NCBI GenBank assembly: GCA_021199275.1
Contig: JAJQIJ010000018.1
Location: forward strand, 26,173 to 90,172
From: Clostridiales bacterium
Lineage (GTDB): Bacteria; Bacillota; Clostridia; Oscillospirales; Acutalibacteraceae
Reading direction: 5' to 3'
Length of the DNA: 64,000 nt
The notes under the pieces were generated by a model. The model searched no databases and had not been told where the DNA came from. It was given only the letters and a program-made list of their open reading frames with translations. Each line of letters starts with the position of its first letter. The stretch's first letter is position 1. Below, piece by piece: positions 25,749 to 34,299 of the stretch. A program made the translations under genes and the position numbers.

Positions 25749-26186
25749 ATGAAAAAGGTATTCGCGCGTGAAGAGCTTTGCATTAACTGCCGCCTTTGCG
25801 AAGTTTATTGCAAAACCTTTCACAGCAAATCTAAAGACATAGTTACGGCATATAAATATGAAGACCCGGAGCCGCAGGCGCGCATTTCGGTTTACGGCGG
25901 CCGGGTGGCTTCAGTTGCGGTAAACTGCCGCCATTGCGACGACCCTGCCTGTGTAAAGGCATGCATAACCGGCGCCATGCACAAAGACGAAAAAACCGGC
26001 ATTGTGTCTGTTGATGAAAACAAATGCATAGGCTGCATGACATGCCTTGCAGTCTGCCCGGTGGGCTGCATAAAAAGCGGAAAAATTGCTTTTAAATGCG
26101 ATTTGTGCGGCGGTGAAGAGCCGCAGTGCGTTAAAAACTGCCCGAACAGAGCGCTTGTTTGGCTTGACGACGGAGGTAAGGTATGA
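25749..26186 (+). CDS. 4Fe-4S ferredoxin-type electron carrier subunit
   Basis: The 145-aa protein has the HycB-like pattern of up to four 4Fe-4S clusters: CINCRLCEVYC near the start, CRHCDDPACVKAC, CIGCMTCLAVCPVGC and CDLCGGEEPQCVKNCP. It probably passes electrons between the flavin reductase (next gene) and the glutamate synthase FMN subunit (inference from order). RBS AAGAGGG precedes it and it overlaps the next gene by 4 bp (ATGA). Confidence 0.85.
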   Translation: MKKVFAREELCINCRLCEVYCKTFHSKSKDIVTAYKYEDPEPQARISVYGGRVASVAVNCRHCDDPACVKACITGAMHKDEKTGIVSVDENKCIGCMTCLAVCPVGCIKSGKIAFKCDLCGGEEPQCVKNCPNRALVWLDDGGKV

Positions 26187-27463
26187 AATACATAATAGTC
26201 GGTGCGTCGGCGGCAGGTCTGTCTGTTGCAGAAACCATTAGAAAATATGACAAAAAAGGCAAAATTACAATTTTCACAAAAGAAAATTATTTGCCTTACA
26301 GCCGCCCGTCAATAAGCTATTACTTAAAAGGCAGGGTGGAAGAAAAAGACATATTTCTGCGAAAAGAGGCTTTTTACCGTGCAAATAACATTGAAATTAT
26401 AACCGGCGCGCAAGTTGAAAAAATAGATTGCAAAAAGAAAGAGATTTTCACCGAAAACGGCTCTTACCGCTATGACAGACTTTGCCTGGCAACCGGCTCT
26501 AAGCCTTTTACACCGCCGGTTAAAAATGTTTCAGGCAACAAAAATGTGCTGACTTTTTTAGACCTTGCCACCGTTAAACAGGTAAAAAATCTTGCGCACA
26601 AAGACGCGCGCGCCGTTATCATAGGCGCGGGGCTAATTGGTATGAAAGCGGCTGAAGGGCTGACAAAGGTGTGCAAAAGCGTTGACGTGGTGGAGCTGTC
26701 GCCGCGCGTTTTGCCGTCTATTCTTGACGAAAAAAGCGCCGTTGCCGTAAAAGCATATCTCGAAAAAAACGCTATAAGCTTTCACCTTGAAAACACCGCT
26801 GTGCAGGCAAATATTGAAAACGGCCTTGTAAAAAGCGTAATGCTTAAAAACGGGGACGTACTGCCCTGTGATTTGCTTATAATGGCAGTGGGCGTGCGCC
26901 CTGAAACGCAGCTGGCAGAAAACGCAGGGCTGGAAGTAAACAGGGGCATTATTACAAACCCCGAAACAATGCAGACAAGCGACCCTGACATTTATGCCGC
27001 GGGTGACTGCACCGTGTCGCTTGACATGCTTGACGGGGCTAAAAAAATAATAGCTCTTTGGCCCAACGCAGTGCAGCAGGGGGCCGCTGCCGGCGCGCAG
27101 ATGGCAGGCGTGCAGAATTTTACGGGCGGCACTTACAGCGTAAACGCCATAGACTTTTATTCGCTGCGAATATGCACATGCGGGCTTATAAATGCAAAAG
27201 GCGAACAATACCGAGACGAAGTAAAGCAAAGCGGCTCTCTTGAAGACAACAGCTTTAGCTACAAGCGGCTTATTTTTGAAGGCGATTTTCTTGTGGGATA
27301 TGTGCTTATAAATTCAAGCGCGAACGCAGGCATATACACAAGTCTTATTTCAAACAAGATTCCGCTTTCGTCTCTTTGCGGCGATATTATGGAAGAGCCT
27401 TCCCTTTTTATGTTTGACAAAAAAACGCGCACACAAAAACTTCGCGGGGGTGTTGAAATATGA
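26183..27463 (+). CDS. FAD-dependent NAD(P)H oxidoreductase of the glutamate synthase cluster
   Basis: The 426-aa flavoprotein has an N-terminal FAD dinucleotide fold (IIVGASAAGLSVAETI), PYSRPSISYYLKG, the NAD(P)-binding fold AVIIGAGLIGMKAAEGL (about 148-164), GVRPET and the second FAD motif DIYAAGDC. It resembles rubredoxin/ferredoxin reductases. By position it should feed electrons from NAD(P)H through the ferredoxin subunit to glutamate synthesis. ATGA overlaps link it to the genes on both sides. Confidence 0.87.
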   Translation: MKYIIVGASAAGLSVAETIRKYDKKGKITIFTKENYLPYSRPSISYYLKGRVEEKDIFLRKEAFYRANNIEIITGAQVEKIDCKKKEIFTENGSYRYDRLCLATGSKPFTPPVKNVSGNKNVLTFLDLATVKQVKNLAHKDARAVIIGAGLIGMKAAEGLTKVCKSVDVVELSPRVLPSILDEKSAVAVKAYLEKNAISFHLENTAVQANIENGLVKSVMLKNGDVLPCDLLIMAVGVRPETQLAENAGLEVNRGIITNPETMQTSDPDIYAAGDCTVSLDMLDGAKKIIALWPNAVQQGAAAGAQMAGVQNFTGGTYSVNAIDFYSLRICTCGLINAKGEQYRDEVKQSGSLEDNSFSYKRLIFEGDFLVGYVLINSSANAGIYTSLISNKIPLSSLCGDIMEEPSLFMFDKKTRTQKLRGGVEI

Positions 27464-28194
27464 GCATTGTTGCAGGGCTTGAAAGGTATGAAAAGCTAAA
27501 CGAGACAATCAAAGCCGAACTGCAAAGCAAAAATAAAATAAAGGTTAACGACGTCAACGGGCAGCGATATATCGGCTGCGCGCTTGACAGCGGAAAAACT
27601 ATTGAAATTCACGGCACGCCCGGCAATGATTTGGCGTGTTACTTAAACGGCGGCAAAATTATTGTTTACGGCAACTGCCAAGACGCAGTGGGCAACACAA
27701 TGAACGGCGGCGAAATAATAGTGCACGGGCACAGCGGAGACGCCATGGGTTACGGCATGCGAGACGGGCAGATTTATATTCGTGACAATGTCGCCTGCCG
27801 CGGCGGTATTCATATGAAAGAATTTGAAAACATGAAGCCCGTGCTGGTAATAGGCCAAAACGCGGGCGCGTTTTTGGGCGAATATATGGCGGGCGGCACA
27901 ATTGTGCTGCTTGGTCTTGGGCTTGCGCGCGGCGAAAAGTTGTTTGGCACGCACTGCGCGTCCGGCATGCACGGCGGAAAAATTTTTGTGCGCGGGCGTA
28001 TTCCGAAAGAAAATCTTTCAGCCAACATAAAAGTTACAGAGCTTAATTCACAAGACGAAAAAGAATTGAAGCAATATATAAAAAAGTATTGCAAATGTTT
28101 TTCAATTGATTATAATGAAATCATATCAAAACCTTTTAAAAAATTAGTGCCGGCAACTTCACGGCCCTATGCGAATTTATACACGCCAAATTAA
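27460..28194 (+). CDS. Glutamate synthase GXGXG-domain subunit
   Basis: The 244-aa protein is the beta-helix domain found at the C-terminus of full GltB, here as its own gene. Repeats such as GTPGNDLACYLNGGKIIVYGN, DAVGNTMNGGEIIVHGHSGDAMGYGMRDGQIYI and GGIHMKEF show the GxGxG-type turns. It is a structural scaffold for the synthase and has no active site. It completes the set of separately encoded domains. Confidence 0.88.
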   Translation: MSIVAGLERYEKLNETIKAELQSKNKIKVNDVNGQRYIGCALDSGKTIEIHGTPGNDLACYLNGGKIIVYGNCQDAVGNTMNGGEIIVHGHSGDAMGYGMRDGQIYIRDNVACRGGIHMKEFENMKPVLVIGQNAGAFLGEYMAGGTIVLLGLGLARGEKLFGTHCASGMHGGKIFVRGRIPKENLSANIKVTELNSQDEKELKQYIKKYCKCFSIDYNEIISKPFKKLVPATSRPYANLYTPN

Positions 28195-28221
28195 AAGAAG
28201 CTTTAACAGAGAGGGAAATTT

Positions 28222-29673
28222 ATGTTCAACAGTTTACATGAGGAATGCGGCGTTTTCGGAATTTTTGAAAACAAAACAACCGACGTTGCGGGCGCGGCAT
28301 ATCTTGCGCTTTTTGCGCTGCAGCACCGCGGGCAGGAATCTTGCGGAATAGCAGTTAACGACGACGGCGTATTTTCGCACTGCCACGGCGACGGGCTTGT
28401 GCCCGATGTTTTCACGCGCGAAAAGCTTGAAAAGCTTGGCAGCGGCAACGCCGCGATAGGCCATGTGCGCTATTCCACCACCGGGGGCGACAACCCCAAC
28501 AACGTGCAGCCGCTGGTAATTCGCCATTTTAAGGGCAATTTGGCTGTTGCGCATAACGGCAACCTGATAAACGCGTTTGAAATTCGCGGGCATTTTGAAC
28601 ACACGGGCGCAATTTTTCACGGCACGTCTGACACGGAAGCGCTTGCATATTCAATAGTCTGTGAAAGACTTACAAGCAAAACCACCGAAGAGGCCATTTC
28701 AAAGGTTATGGACAAAGTAAAGGGCGCGTATTCAAGCATTGTTATGACAGCCACTAAAATGATTGCTTTTCGTGACCCTAACGGCTTTCGCCCGCTCTGT
28801 CTTGGGCAGACTGAAGACGGGGCATGGGTAGTGGCTTCAGAATCTTGCGCGCTGGACGCAATAGGCGCGCGCCTGGTGCGCGACATACGCCCGGGTGAAA
28901 TTTTAACAATAGGCGCCGGCGGCATAACTTCAAATACAACCCACTGCACAAAGCATTGCGGCCATTGTGTTTTTGAATATATATATTTTGCACGCCCTGA
29001 TTCCGTTATAGACGGCTTTTCCGTGCAGCACGCCCGCATGCGCGCGGGTGAATTTTTAGCCAAGGAAAGCCCGGTGGAAGCTGACGTGGTAATCGGCGTG
29101 CCCGATTCCGGGCTGGACGCCGCGCTCGGCTATTCAAAAGTAAGCGGCATTCCTTACGGCGTGGGCTTTATTAAAAATAAATATGTGGGCAGAAGCTTTA
29201 TTCAGCCCAGCCAAAAGCAGCGCGAAGACGCCGTCAGAATTAAGCTCAACGTAATTAAAGAAAACATTAAGGGCAGACGCGTTATTATGATTGACGATTC
29301 AATAGTTCGCGGCACAACCTGCGCAAGAATAGTAAATCTGCTGCGCGAAGCTGGCGCTAAAGAAGTTCATATGCGCGTGTCTTCCCCGCCATTTAAATAC
29401 CCGTGCTATTTCGGCACAGATGTTGACAGCAAGAAAAATTTAATTGCCTGCAAATATGACACGGTTGAAGAAATTGCAAAGGAAATCGGCGTTGATTCCC
29501 TTGCATATTTGTCAATCAGCGCTACGCATAAGCTGGTGGATATACCCGGCTTTTCCGTGTGCGACGGGTGCTTTACAGGCAAATACCCCGTAGACGTGCC
29601 CAAGGAACAGCCGAAAGACAAGTTTGAAACAAAGCTCAATCAATTTTCGCCTTATTATCAAATACTTGACTAA
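28222..29673 (+). CDS. purF: Amidophosphoribosyltransferase
   Basis: The 483-aa enzyme starts purine synthesis, making phosphoribosylamine from PRPP and glutamine. The N-terminal class II amidotransferase begins at Cys9 (CGVFGI) after an 8-residue propeptide; ALQHRGQESCGIAV, GHVRYSTTG and HNGNLIN follow. The phosphoribosyltransferase domain has the PRPP loop VIMIDDSIVRGTTC. Cysteines in the C-terminal half (including CKYDT and CDGC) fit the Bacillus-type enzyme with a 4Fe-4S cluster. It follows the GXGXG gene by 27 bp, so it is probably co-transcribed with glutamate synthase; no other pur gene is near. Confidence 0.95.
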   Translation: MFNSLHEECGVFGIFENKTTDVAGAAYLALFALQHRGQESCGIAVNDDGVFSHCHGDGLVPDVFTREKLEKLGSGNAAIGHVRYSTTGGDNPNNVQPLVIRHFKGNLAVAHNGNLINAFEIRGHFEHTGAIFHGTSDTEALAYSIVCERLTSKTTEEAISKVMDKVKGAYSSIVMTATKMIAFRDPNGFRPLCLGQTEDGAWVVASESCALDAIGARLVRDIRPGEILTIGAGGITSNTTHCTKHCGHCVFEYIYFARPDSVIDGFSVQHARMRAGEFLAKESPVEADVVIGVPDSGLDAALGYSKVSGIPYGVGFIKNKYVGRSFIQPSQKQREDAVRIKLNVIKENIKGRRVIMIDDSIVRGTTCARIVNLLREAGAKEVHMRVSSPPFKYPCYFGTDVDSKKNLIACKYDTVEEIAKEIGVDSLAYLSISATHKLVDIPGFSVCDGCFTGKYPVDVPKEQPKDKFETKLNQFSPYYQILD

Positions 29674-29694
29674 TTCGTTAAAATATAGTAATAT
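29666..29694 (+). promoter_or_regulatory. Possible tRNA-Ser promoter
   Basis: -35 TTGACT (29666-29671) overlaps the purF stop codon; after a 17-bp spacer lies TAATAT (29689-29694), a weak -10. The tRNA starts 36 bp later. Read-through from purF is also possible. Confidence 0.45.
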
Positions 29695-29730
29695 ATTACC
29701 CGGCTGAAGTGCAAACTGAGCTTTGCTCAT

Positions 29731-29822
29731 GCAGATGTGTCCGAGCTGGCCGAAGGAGCACGATTGGAAATCGTGTAAACGGCAAAACCGTTTCCGGGGT
29801 TCGAATCCCCGCATCTGCGCCA
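29731..29822 (+). tRNA. tRNA-Ser (anticodon GGA)
   Basis: The acceptor stem GCAGATG pairs with CATCTGC and the 3' end is GCCA, with CCA encoded. The anticodon arm CACGA-TTGGAAA-TCGTG gives anticodon GGA (reads UCC/UCU). A long variable arm (AACGGCAAAACCGTT) and the T arm GGGGTTCGAATCCCC are present, as required for serine tRNAs. Confidence 0.97.
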
Positions 29823-29825
29823 CAC

Positions 29826-29859
29826 CGCCGCGAACTGTTAATTGTTCGCGGCGTTTTTT
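29826..29859 (+). terminator. Intrinsic terminator after tRNA-Ser
   Basis: CGCCGCGAAC pairs with GTTCGCGGCG around TGTTAATT, followed by TTTTTT. Confidence 0.92.
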
Positions 29860-29990
29860 ATGCCTGCGCGCAGAAAACGGCTGTGGCGGCTAAATGCGGC
29901 AGCCTGCAAGCTTTCAATTCCGCCAGCCGCGCCATTTGGCGCCTAAGCAACGGCCGAAAAAGCGTTTTATTTAATGACAAATAAAAAACA

Positions 29991-30013
29991 CCCGCCGCTT
30001 TTAAAGCGGCGGG
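29991..30013 (-). terminator. Intrinsic terminator of the CAP-domain protein gene
   Basis: The stem CCCGCCGCTTT/AAAGCGGCGGG is followed on the minus strand by TGTTTTTTATTT. It faces the tRNA terminator across a spacer of about 130 bp in which nothing else is seen. Confidence 0.85.
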
Positions 30014-30061
30014 CAGTCTGTATAAACTGACTTAAAGTGCGCATTGCTTTTTCTTTTGCTG

Positions 30062-31561
30062 TTAAGCTTTTGTAGTAACGGTTTTTGCATTTGACCAGCT
30101 TGAATACAGCTTTACGGATTTACCGTTTACTTTCACTGTTTTGTAAGTGCGCACGCGGACATAATATGTTTTATTTGCAGCCAACCCGGTAATGGTTAAG
30201 CTTTTTTTGCTGTTGTCTGAAATTGTTTTAGTGCCTTTCGGCGAAAAGCTGCTGCTTTTTGAATATTGCACCTGGTAACCTGTTGTCTGCGTGGTGACCT
30301 TGTTCCATTTTACCGTAAAGCCCTGACTTTTAGCGCTGACGCTGCTTATTGACGTGCCCTTCGGTTTTATTGTAAACACTTTTTTAACAGTGCCGCTGTA
30401 TTTGCCTTTAAACTTGATTTGCACATAATATTTTCCAACCGACTTCATTGAAGACACGGCTTTGCCTGTTTTACAGCTGATGTAGCTGACTGTGTAATAT
30501 TTTGACGAAATTGTGTTACCCTTGCCGTCTTTAACCGTAACCTTGGGCTTTTTTACATTGCCGGTGTAAGTGCAAACTGTTTTTGACAGCGTGCAATTGC
30601 CAACACATTTTACGCTTGCGCTTGTTAGAGCCGAGCTGCTGCAATATGACGAAGCTTTGCTCCACTGTGACTTTGAGCCGGAATATGTAACTGTTTTCAG
30701 CCCGGAACAGCTGTCAAACGCACCGGAACATATTTTGGTAACGGTGTTTTCAATTTTTATTGAAGTCATGTTGCCGCAGCCGAGAAAGGCATATGAGCCT
30801 ATCGTTGTTACTCCGCTTTTTATAACCACTTTTTTAATATAGCTGCTGTAACTTGCCCACGGTGCAGTTGAAACCAAAGTTCCGTTTCCGTAATAGCTTG
30901 AATAATTTTTCATTTTTCCGCTGCCGCTTATAGTCAGCGTATAGGTGTCTGTGTCAAAAGAATATTTCACATCGCTGCCGCAGCTGCCGCTTTTATTTAA
31001 CCACGCCTTTGTTTCAACAGCGGTTGACAGCGCCACCTTAACCTTTACAGGCTTTATACCTGCGGGCGTGTAATCTTCGCAGCTGCCCGCGCTGAAAGCC
31101 TGCACCCAATACATTATGCCGTCGCAGTAAAAACAGCCTATTCCTATTTTTGTGTAATTGCTGCTTAAAATATTGGCTTTGTGCCCGCTTGAGTTCATCC
31201 AGCTTACCATTACTTCGTCAGCCGACATCTGGCCCCACGCAATATTTTCGCCCATAGTGTAAGTCCATGTATATGCCGTGTCTGCCGAAGAGCCGTTTGG
31301 CCTGGTGTGTGAAAAGCTGACTGCCAGTTCGGCAGCGCGCAGCATGGCCTCTTTAGTCAGGGTTTCATCTGCATCAAGGGCAGAAACGCCGTTTGCAGCG
31401 CGTTGTTTGTTGACAAGCTTTAAAACACTGTTTGAATAGTCGTAATAAAACGTGCCGGTAACTGTTGTTGTGTCTGAAGACGCGCTTGCGCTCAGGCTGA
31501 CTGTGGCATTTATGCTAAACAGCATTACAGCGGCGCATAACAAGCTTAATACCTTTTTCAT
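30062..31561 (-). CDS. Secreted CAP-domain protein with BspA-like and fibronectin III modules
   Basis: The 499-aa protein has a signal peptide (1 to about 28, ending SLSASAS). Residues 45-156 form a CAP/SCP domain (LVNKQRAANG, SFSHTRPNG, GENIAWGQ, WMNSSGHKANIL). 195-300 look like a BspA-type leucine-rich module (ISGSGKMKNYSS, VTTIGSYAFLGCGNMTSI). 325-398 are an Ig-like segment (YTGNVKKPKVTVKD) and 400-497 a fibronectin type III domain (VKWNKVTTQTTGYQVQYS). No sortase signal is seen, so it may be released or held by its modules. The function is unknown; such proteins are typical of gut Clostridia. Its own promoter and terminator make it a single-gene unit. Confidence 0.88.
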   Translation of the reverse strand: MKKVLSLLCAAVMLFSINATVSLSASASSDTTTVTGTFYYDYSNSVLKLVNKQRAANGVSALDADETLTKEAMLRAAELAVSFSHTRPNGSSADTAYTWTYTMGENIAWGQMSADEVMVSWMNSSGHKANILSSNYTKIGIGCFYCDGIMYWVQAFSAGSCEDYTPAGIKPVKVKVALSTAVETKAWLNKSGSCGSDVKYSFDTDTYTLTISGSGKMKNYSSYYGNGTLVSTAPWASYSSYIKKVVIKSGVTTIGSYAFLGCGNMTSIKIENTVTKICSGAFDSCSGLKTVTYSGSKSQWSKASSYCSSSALTSASVKCVGNCTLSKTVCTYTGNVKKPKVTVKDGKGNTISSKYYTVSYISCKTGKAVSSMKSVGKYYVQIKFKGKYSGTVKKVFTIKPKGTSISSVSAKSQGFTVKWNKVTTQTTGYQVQYSKSSSFSPKGTKTISDNSKKSLTITGLAANKTYYVRVRTYKTVKVNGKSVKLYSSWSNAKTVTTKA

Positions 31562-31682
31562 TTTTTCACCCCATTAAATTACGGAAAGCTAAGCGTTTTC
31601 GGCACGCCATTGCAATGCGGTGCGTTGCCCGCTGAGCCATTTTCGTGTTGATATATTTTAAAATATTTTCAACCACAATATT

Positions 31683-31711
31683 ATTGTACTAAAAAATTTA
31701 ATGTTTTACAA
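31683..31711 (-). promoter_or_regulatory. Promoter of the CAP-domain protein gene
   Basis: On the minus strand, -35 TTGTAA (31706-31711), 17-bp spacer, -10 TACAAT (31683-31688). The leader is long, about 115 nt, and can fold around CGCACCGCATTGCAATGGCG (31616-31635); no known riboswitch class was recognised. Confidence 0.5.
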
Positions 31712-31758
31712 CATGATTTTCGAACAATTTTGCCCTAAGCTCAAATAAGTTCACGCAT

Positions 31759-32982
31759 TTAGCGGCGAAAGGTGTAAGCGCTGTCAATGTGGGAAGACGC
31801 ATTGACAAACGGGCTTTCACGGTAAAGCAGCGCGCATTTCAGCGCGTCTTCCCCATAGCGCAGCCTTATGTTGTCAACAGCCGTTTCAAGCCTTTCAAGC
31901 TTTTGCTCTTTTTGCACATGCCCGTAAAAATCAAGCTGCACCGCGCTGTCGCACCCGAAATCGCACACCGCAACGCCTATGCTGCGCACAGGAAATTGCC
32001 ACAAATAATTTTCACGAAACAATTTTAACGCGGCATTTCTTATTTCAGATGACACGCAAGTGTAATTTAAAAGCGGGCACCTGCGCGTAAAGCTTACAAA
32101 CTGGCTGTCTTTTACGGTAATAACAACCGTTTTGCCCTTTAAGCTCTGCTTTCGCATGCGGGCGGAAACCTTGTCTGCCAGCAAGGTAAGCATTAGCTTG
32201 ACATCATTGTCTGTGCACATGTCTTTAGGCGTGGTGAAAGAATTTCCTATGCTTTTAACAGCGCTGCTTTCGCCTGCCCTGCGCACCTCTGCCATGTCAA
32301 GCCCCCTGGCTGAATTTTGCAGCGCAACGCCGTTTTTACCCAGGGTGGCGCTTATAAAGCCGCTGTTTGCAAGCGCAAGTTCACCAATTGTGTTTATTCC
32401 GTAAGCTTTCAGCTTTTGCTCTGTTTTGGGGCCTAAATACAGCAAATTGCCGCACGGGGAGCGCCAGACTATTTCCTTATAATTTTCTTTTGTAATAACA
32501 GTGGTGGCGTCAGGCTTTTTGTAGTCAGAGCCGAATTTTGCAAAAGTCTTATTCCACGACACGCCCACGCTGACTGTTATGCCGACTTCGCGCTTGATTT
32601 TTTCCCTTATTTCATTTGCCGCTTTTTCGCTGCTGCCGCCGAGACGCGTTATGTCCACCCAGTTTTCATCAAGCCCGAAAGGCTCTATATAGTCTGAATA
32701 TTCGGCTATGATTGCCCTGACGGCGTTTGAAAATTTAATGTAAAGCGGAAAATCAGGTTCAATTACAATTAGCTGCGGGCACTTCCTTTTGGCCTCTGTA
32801 ATCGGTTCGCCGGTTTTAATTCCGAAATGCTTTGCAATTTCGTTTTTGGTAAGAATAATTCCATGGCGCTCTTCCGCACTGCCGCCCACCGCAACGGGTT
32901 TCAGGCGTATGGCGGGGTTTTTCAGGCATTCAACGGAAGCGTAAAATTTATTACAGTCTATATGAAGTATACTTCTGTCCAT
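31759..32982 (-). CDS. dinB: Y-family DNA polymerase IV (DinB-like)
   Basis: The 407-aa protein has the Y-polymerase palm and fingers: HIDCNKFYASVECL with metal-binding Asp9, FGLDENWVDIT with Asp105-Glu106, and SVGVSWNKTFAKFGSDYKKPD. The helix-hairpin region LYLGPKTEQKLKAYGINTIGELA and the little-finger domain follow. It copies damaged DNA with low fidelity. The ATG at 32982 is preceded by GAAAGG; a TTG 15 nt upstream overlaps that site. A sigma-A promoter with a near-perfect LexA box lies just upstream, so it is probably SOS-induced. Confidence 0.92.
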   Translation of the reverse strand: MDRSILHIDCNKFYASVECLKNPAIRLKPVAVGGSAEERHGIILTKNEIAKHFGIKTGEPITEAKRKCPQLIVIEPDFPLYIKFSNAVRAIIAEYSDYIEPFGLDENWVDITRLGGSSEKAANEIREKIKREVGITVSVGVSWNKTFAKFGSDYKKPDATTVITKENYKEIVWRSPCGNLLYLGPKTEQKLKAYGINTIGELALANSGFISATLGKNGVALQNSARGLDMAEVRRAGESSAVKSIGNSFTTPKDMCTDNDVKLMLTLLADKVSARMRKQSLKGKTVVITVKDSQFVSFTRRCPLLNYTCVSSEIRNAALKLFRENYLWQFPVRSIGVAVCDFGCDSAVQLDFYGHVQKEQKLERLETAVDNIRLRYGEDALKCALLYRESPFVNASSHIDSAYTFRR

Positions 32983-32994
32983 ACTTAAGCCTTT

Positions 32995-33045
32995 CAAACA
33001 TTTGTTCTATAAGGCTATTTTACAACTCTTTTTACGTTTTGTCAA
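32995..33045 (-). promoter_or_regulatory. dinB promoter with LexA (SOS) box
   Basis: On the minus strand, -35 TTGACA (33040-33045), 17-bp spacer, -10 TAAAAT (33017-33022). AGAACAAATGTTTG (32995-33008) matches the Gram-positive LexA consensus CGAACRNRYGTTYG at 13 of 14 positions and covers the predicted start site. Confidence 0.75.
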
Positions 33046-33063
33046 CAGGTAAAAAATGCACAA

Positions 33064-33083
33064 AAAAGCCCCGCAGGGCTTTT
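33064..33083 (-). terminator. Intrinsic terminator of the THUMP methyltransferase gene
   Basis: AAAAGCCC pairs with GGGCTTTT around a 4-nt loop, followed by TTTTTTG on the minus strand. It lies about 90 bp past the stop codon. Confidence 0.75.
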
Positions 33084-33168
33084 GGGGGCAACAGTGTCAG
33101 GCAAATCATGAAAAGCGGCAAGCAACAGAAAAGGCGCCGCCGGTTAAAAACCGCACTGACGGCTTGAA

Positions 33169-34287
33169 TTAATTTTTAAAATACATGTAATATTGGCATT
33201 TTATCATGCCGTTATAAAGCTTTCTGCGTTTGTCGGCGCGGCGGGCAAAAAATTTTTCAAATTCTTCATCAGGCGAAATAATGCCGTAGCTTCTGCCCCG
33301 GCCTGGCTTAAACAAAGCGCCCATGGTTTTATATATTTCATGAACCTCTTTAAAGTCAAGCATGCGTTCGCCGTAAGGCGGGTTGGTAATAAGGGTTGCC
33401 GAGTCGCTTTCAAGCTCGAAATCATCTATTTTTCGCACCACGGCAGAAATTTGAGCGCCCACCCCGGCAAGGGCTGCGTTATGGGCAGTCAGTTCAACTG
33501 CTTTTTTGTCAATGTCTGAAGCAAACGCATAAAAATCAGCGCTGTTAATTTCAAGACTTTTGGCGCGTTCAAATTCATCTGTCCAGGCTGAATTTGCAAT
33601 AAAATTCCAGCCTTGCGCCGCAAAATTTCTGCCAATTCCGGGCGCAATATTTTTTGCCATAAGCGCACCTTCAATTACAATTGTGCCGCTGCCGCAAAAA
33701 GGGTCGTAAAGAGTGTGGTAAGGCTTTAAGCGCGACAGCGCGCACATGGCCGCCGCAAGCGTTTCTTTTATTGGCGCCGCGTTTGAAATTTTTCTGTAGC
33801 CGCGCTTGTGCAAGGCGTCTCCCGAAGAGTCCAAAAACATAAGCACCCTGTTTTTTATAATTGAAAACCGAATTTTATACATGTCTTCGGTTTCGGAAAA
33901 TATTTCAACGCTCCAGCGTGTTTTAAGGCTTTCAACAACCGCTTTTTTTATAATTTTCTGGCAGTCAGGCACGGAATGAAGCTTTGAATCAATGCTGTAG
34001 CCGCGCACCGGAAACGCGTCGTTTCGCCCTATATAGTCAGACCACGGCAGCGCTTTGGTGTTTTCAAAAAGCTCGTCAAACGAAAAGGCGTCAAATTCGC
34101 CTATTAAAATAAAAATTCTTTCAGCAAAACGGCTGCATATATTGGCGCGGGCCAAAATATTTTCACCACCGTCAAAAAACACCCTGCCGTTTTCTGCCCT
34201 TACATTTTCTGCGCCCATGTCGCAAAGCTCTTGCCTTACAAGGCTTTCCAGCCCGAAAAGGCATGGCGCCGCCATTGTATATTTCAT
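33169..34287 (-). CDS. THUMP-domain RNA (guanine-N2) methyltransferase, RlmL/YpsC type
   Basis: The 372-aa protein starts MKYTMAAPCLFGLESLVRQEL, then a THUMP RNA-binding domain (about 45-165), then a class I methyltransferase with YDPFCGSGTIVIEGA (SAM site), ASDID and the catalytic TNPPYGERM. This is the N-terminal half of E. coli RlmKL, the stand-alone form found in Firmicutes, which methylates 23S rRNA. The ATG at 34287 is 7 nt after GGCGGG. It follows the fumarase gene with only a short gap. Confidence 0.9.
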   Translation of the reverse strand: MKYTMAAPCLFGLESLVRQELCDMGAENVRAENGRVFFDGGENILARANICSRFAERIFILIGEFDAFSFDELFENTKALPWSDYIGRNDAFPVRGYSIDSKLHSVPDCQKIIKKAVVESLKTRWSVEIFSETEDMYKIRFSIIKNRVLMFLDSSGDALHKRGYRKISNAAPIKETLAAAMCALSRLKPYHTLYDPFCGSGTIVIEGALMAKNIAPGIGRNFAAQGWNFIANSAWTDEFERAKSLEINSADFYAFASDIDKKAVELTAHNAALAGVGAQISAVVRKIDDFELESDSATLITNPPYGERMLDFKEVHEIYKTMGALFKPGRGRSYGIISPDEEFEKFFARRADKRRKLYNGMIKCQYYMYFKN

Positions 34288-34299
34288 GTGCACACCCGC

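Noticed and set aside
31562..31676. Possible c-di-GMP riboswitch in the CAP-protein leader
   Set aside because: The leader folds, but the conserved GEMM core motifs were not found.
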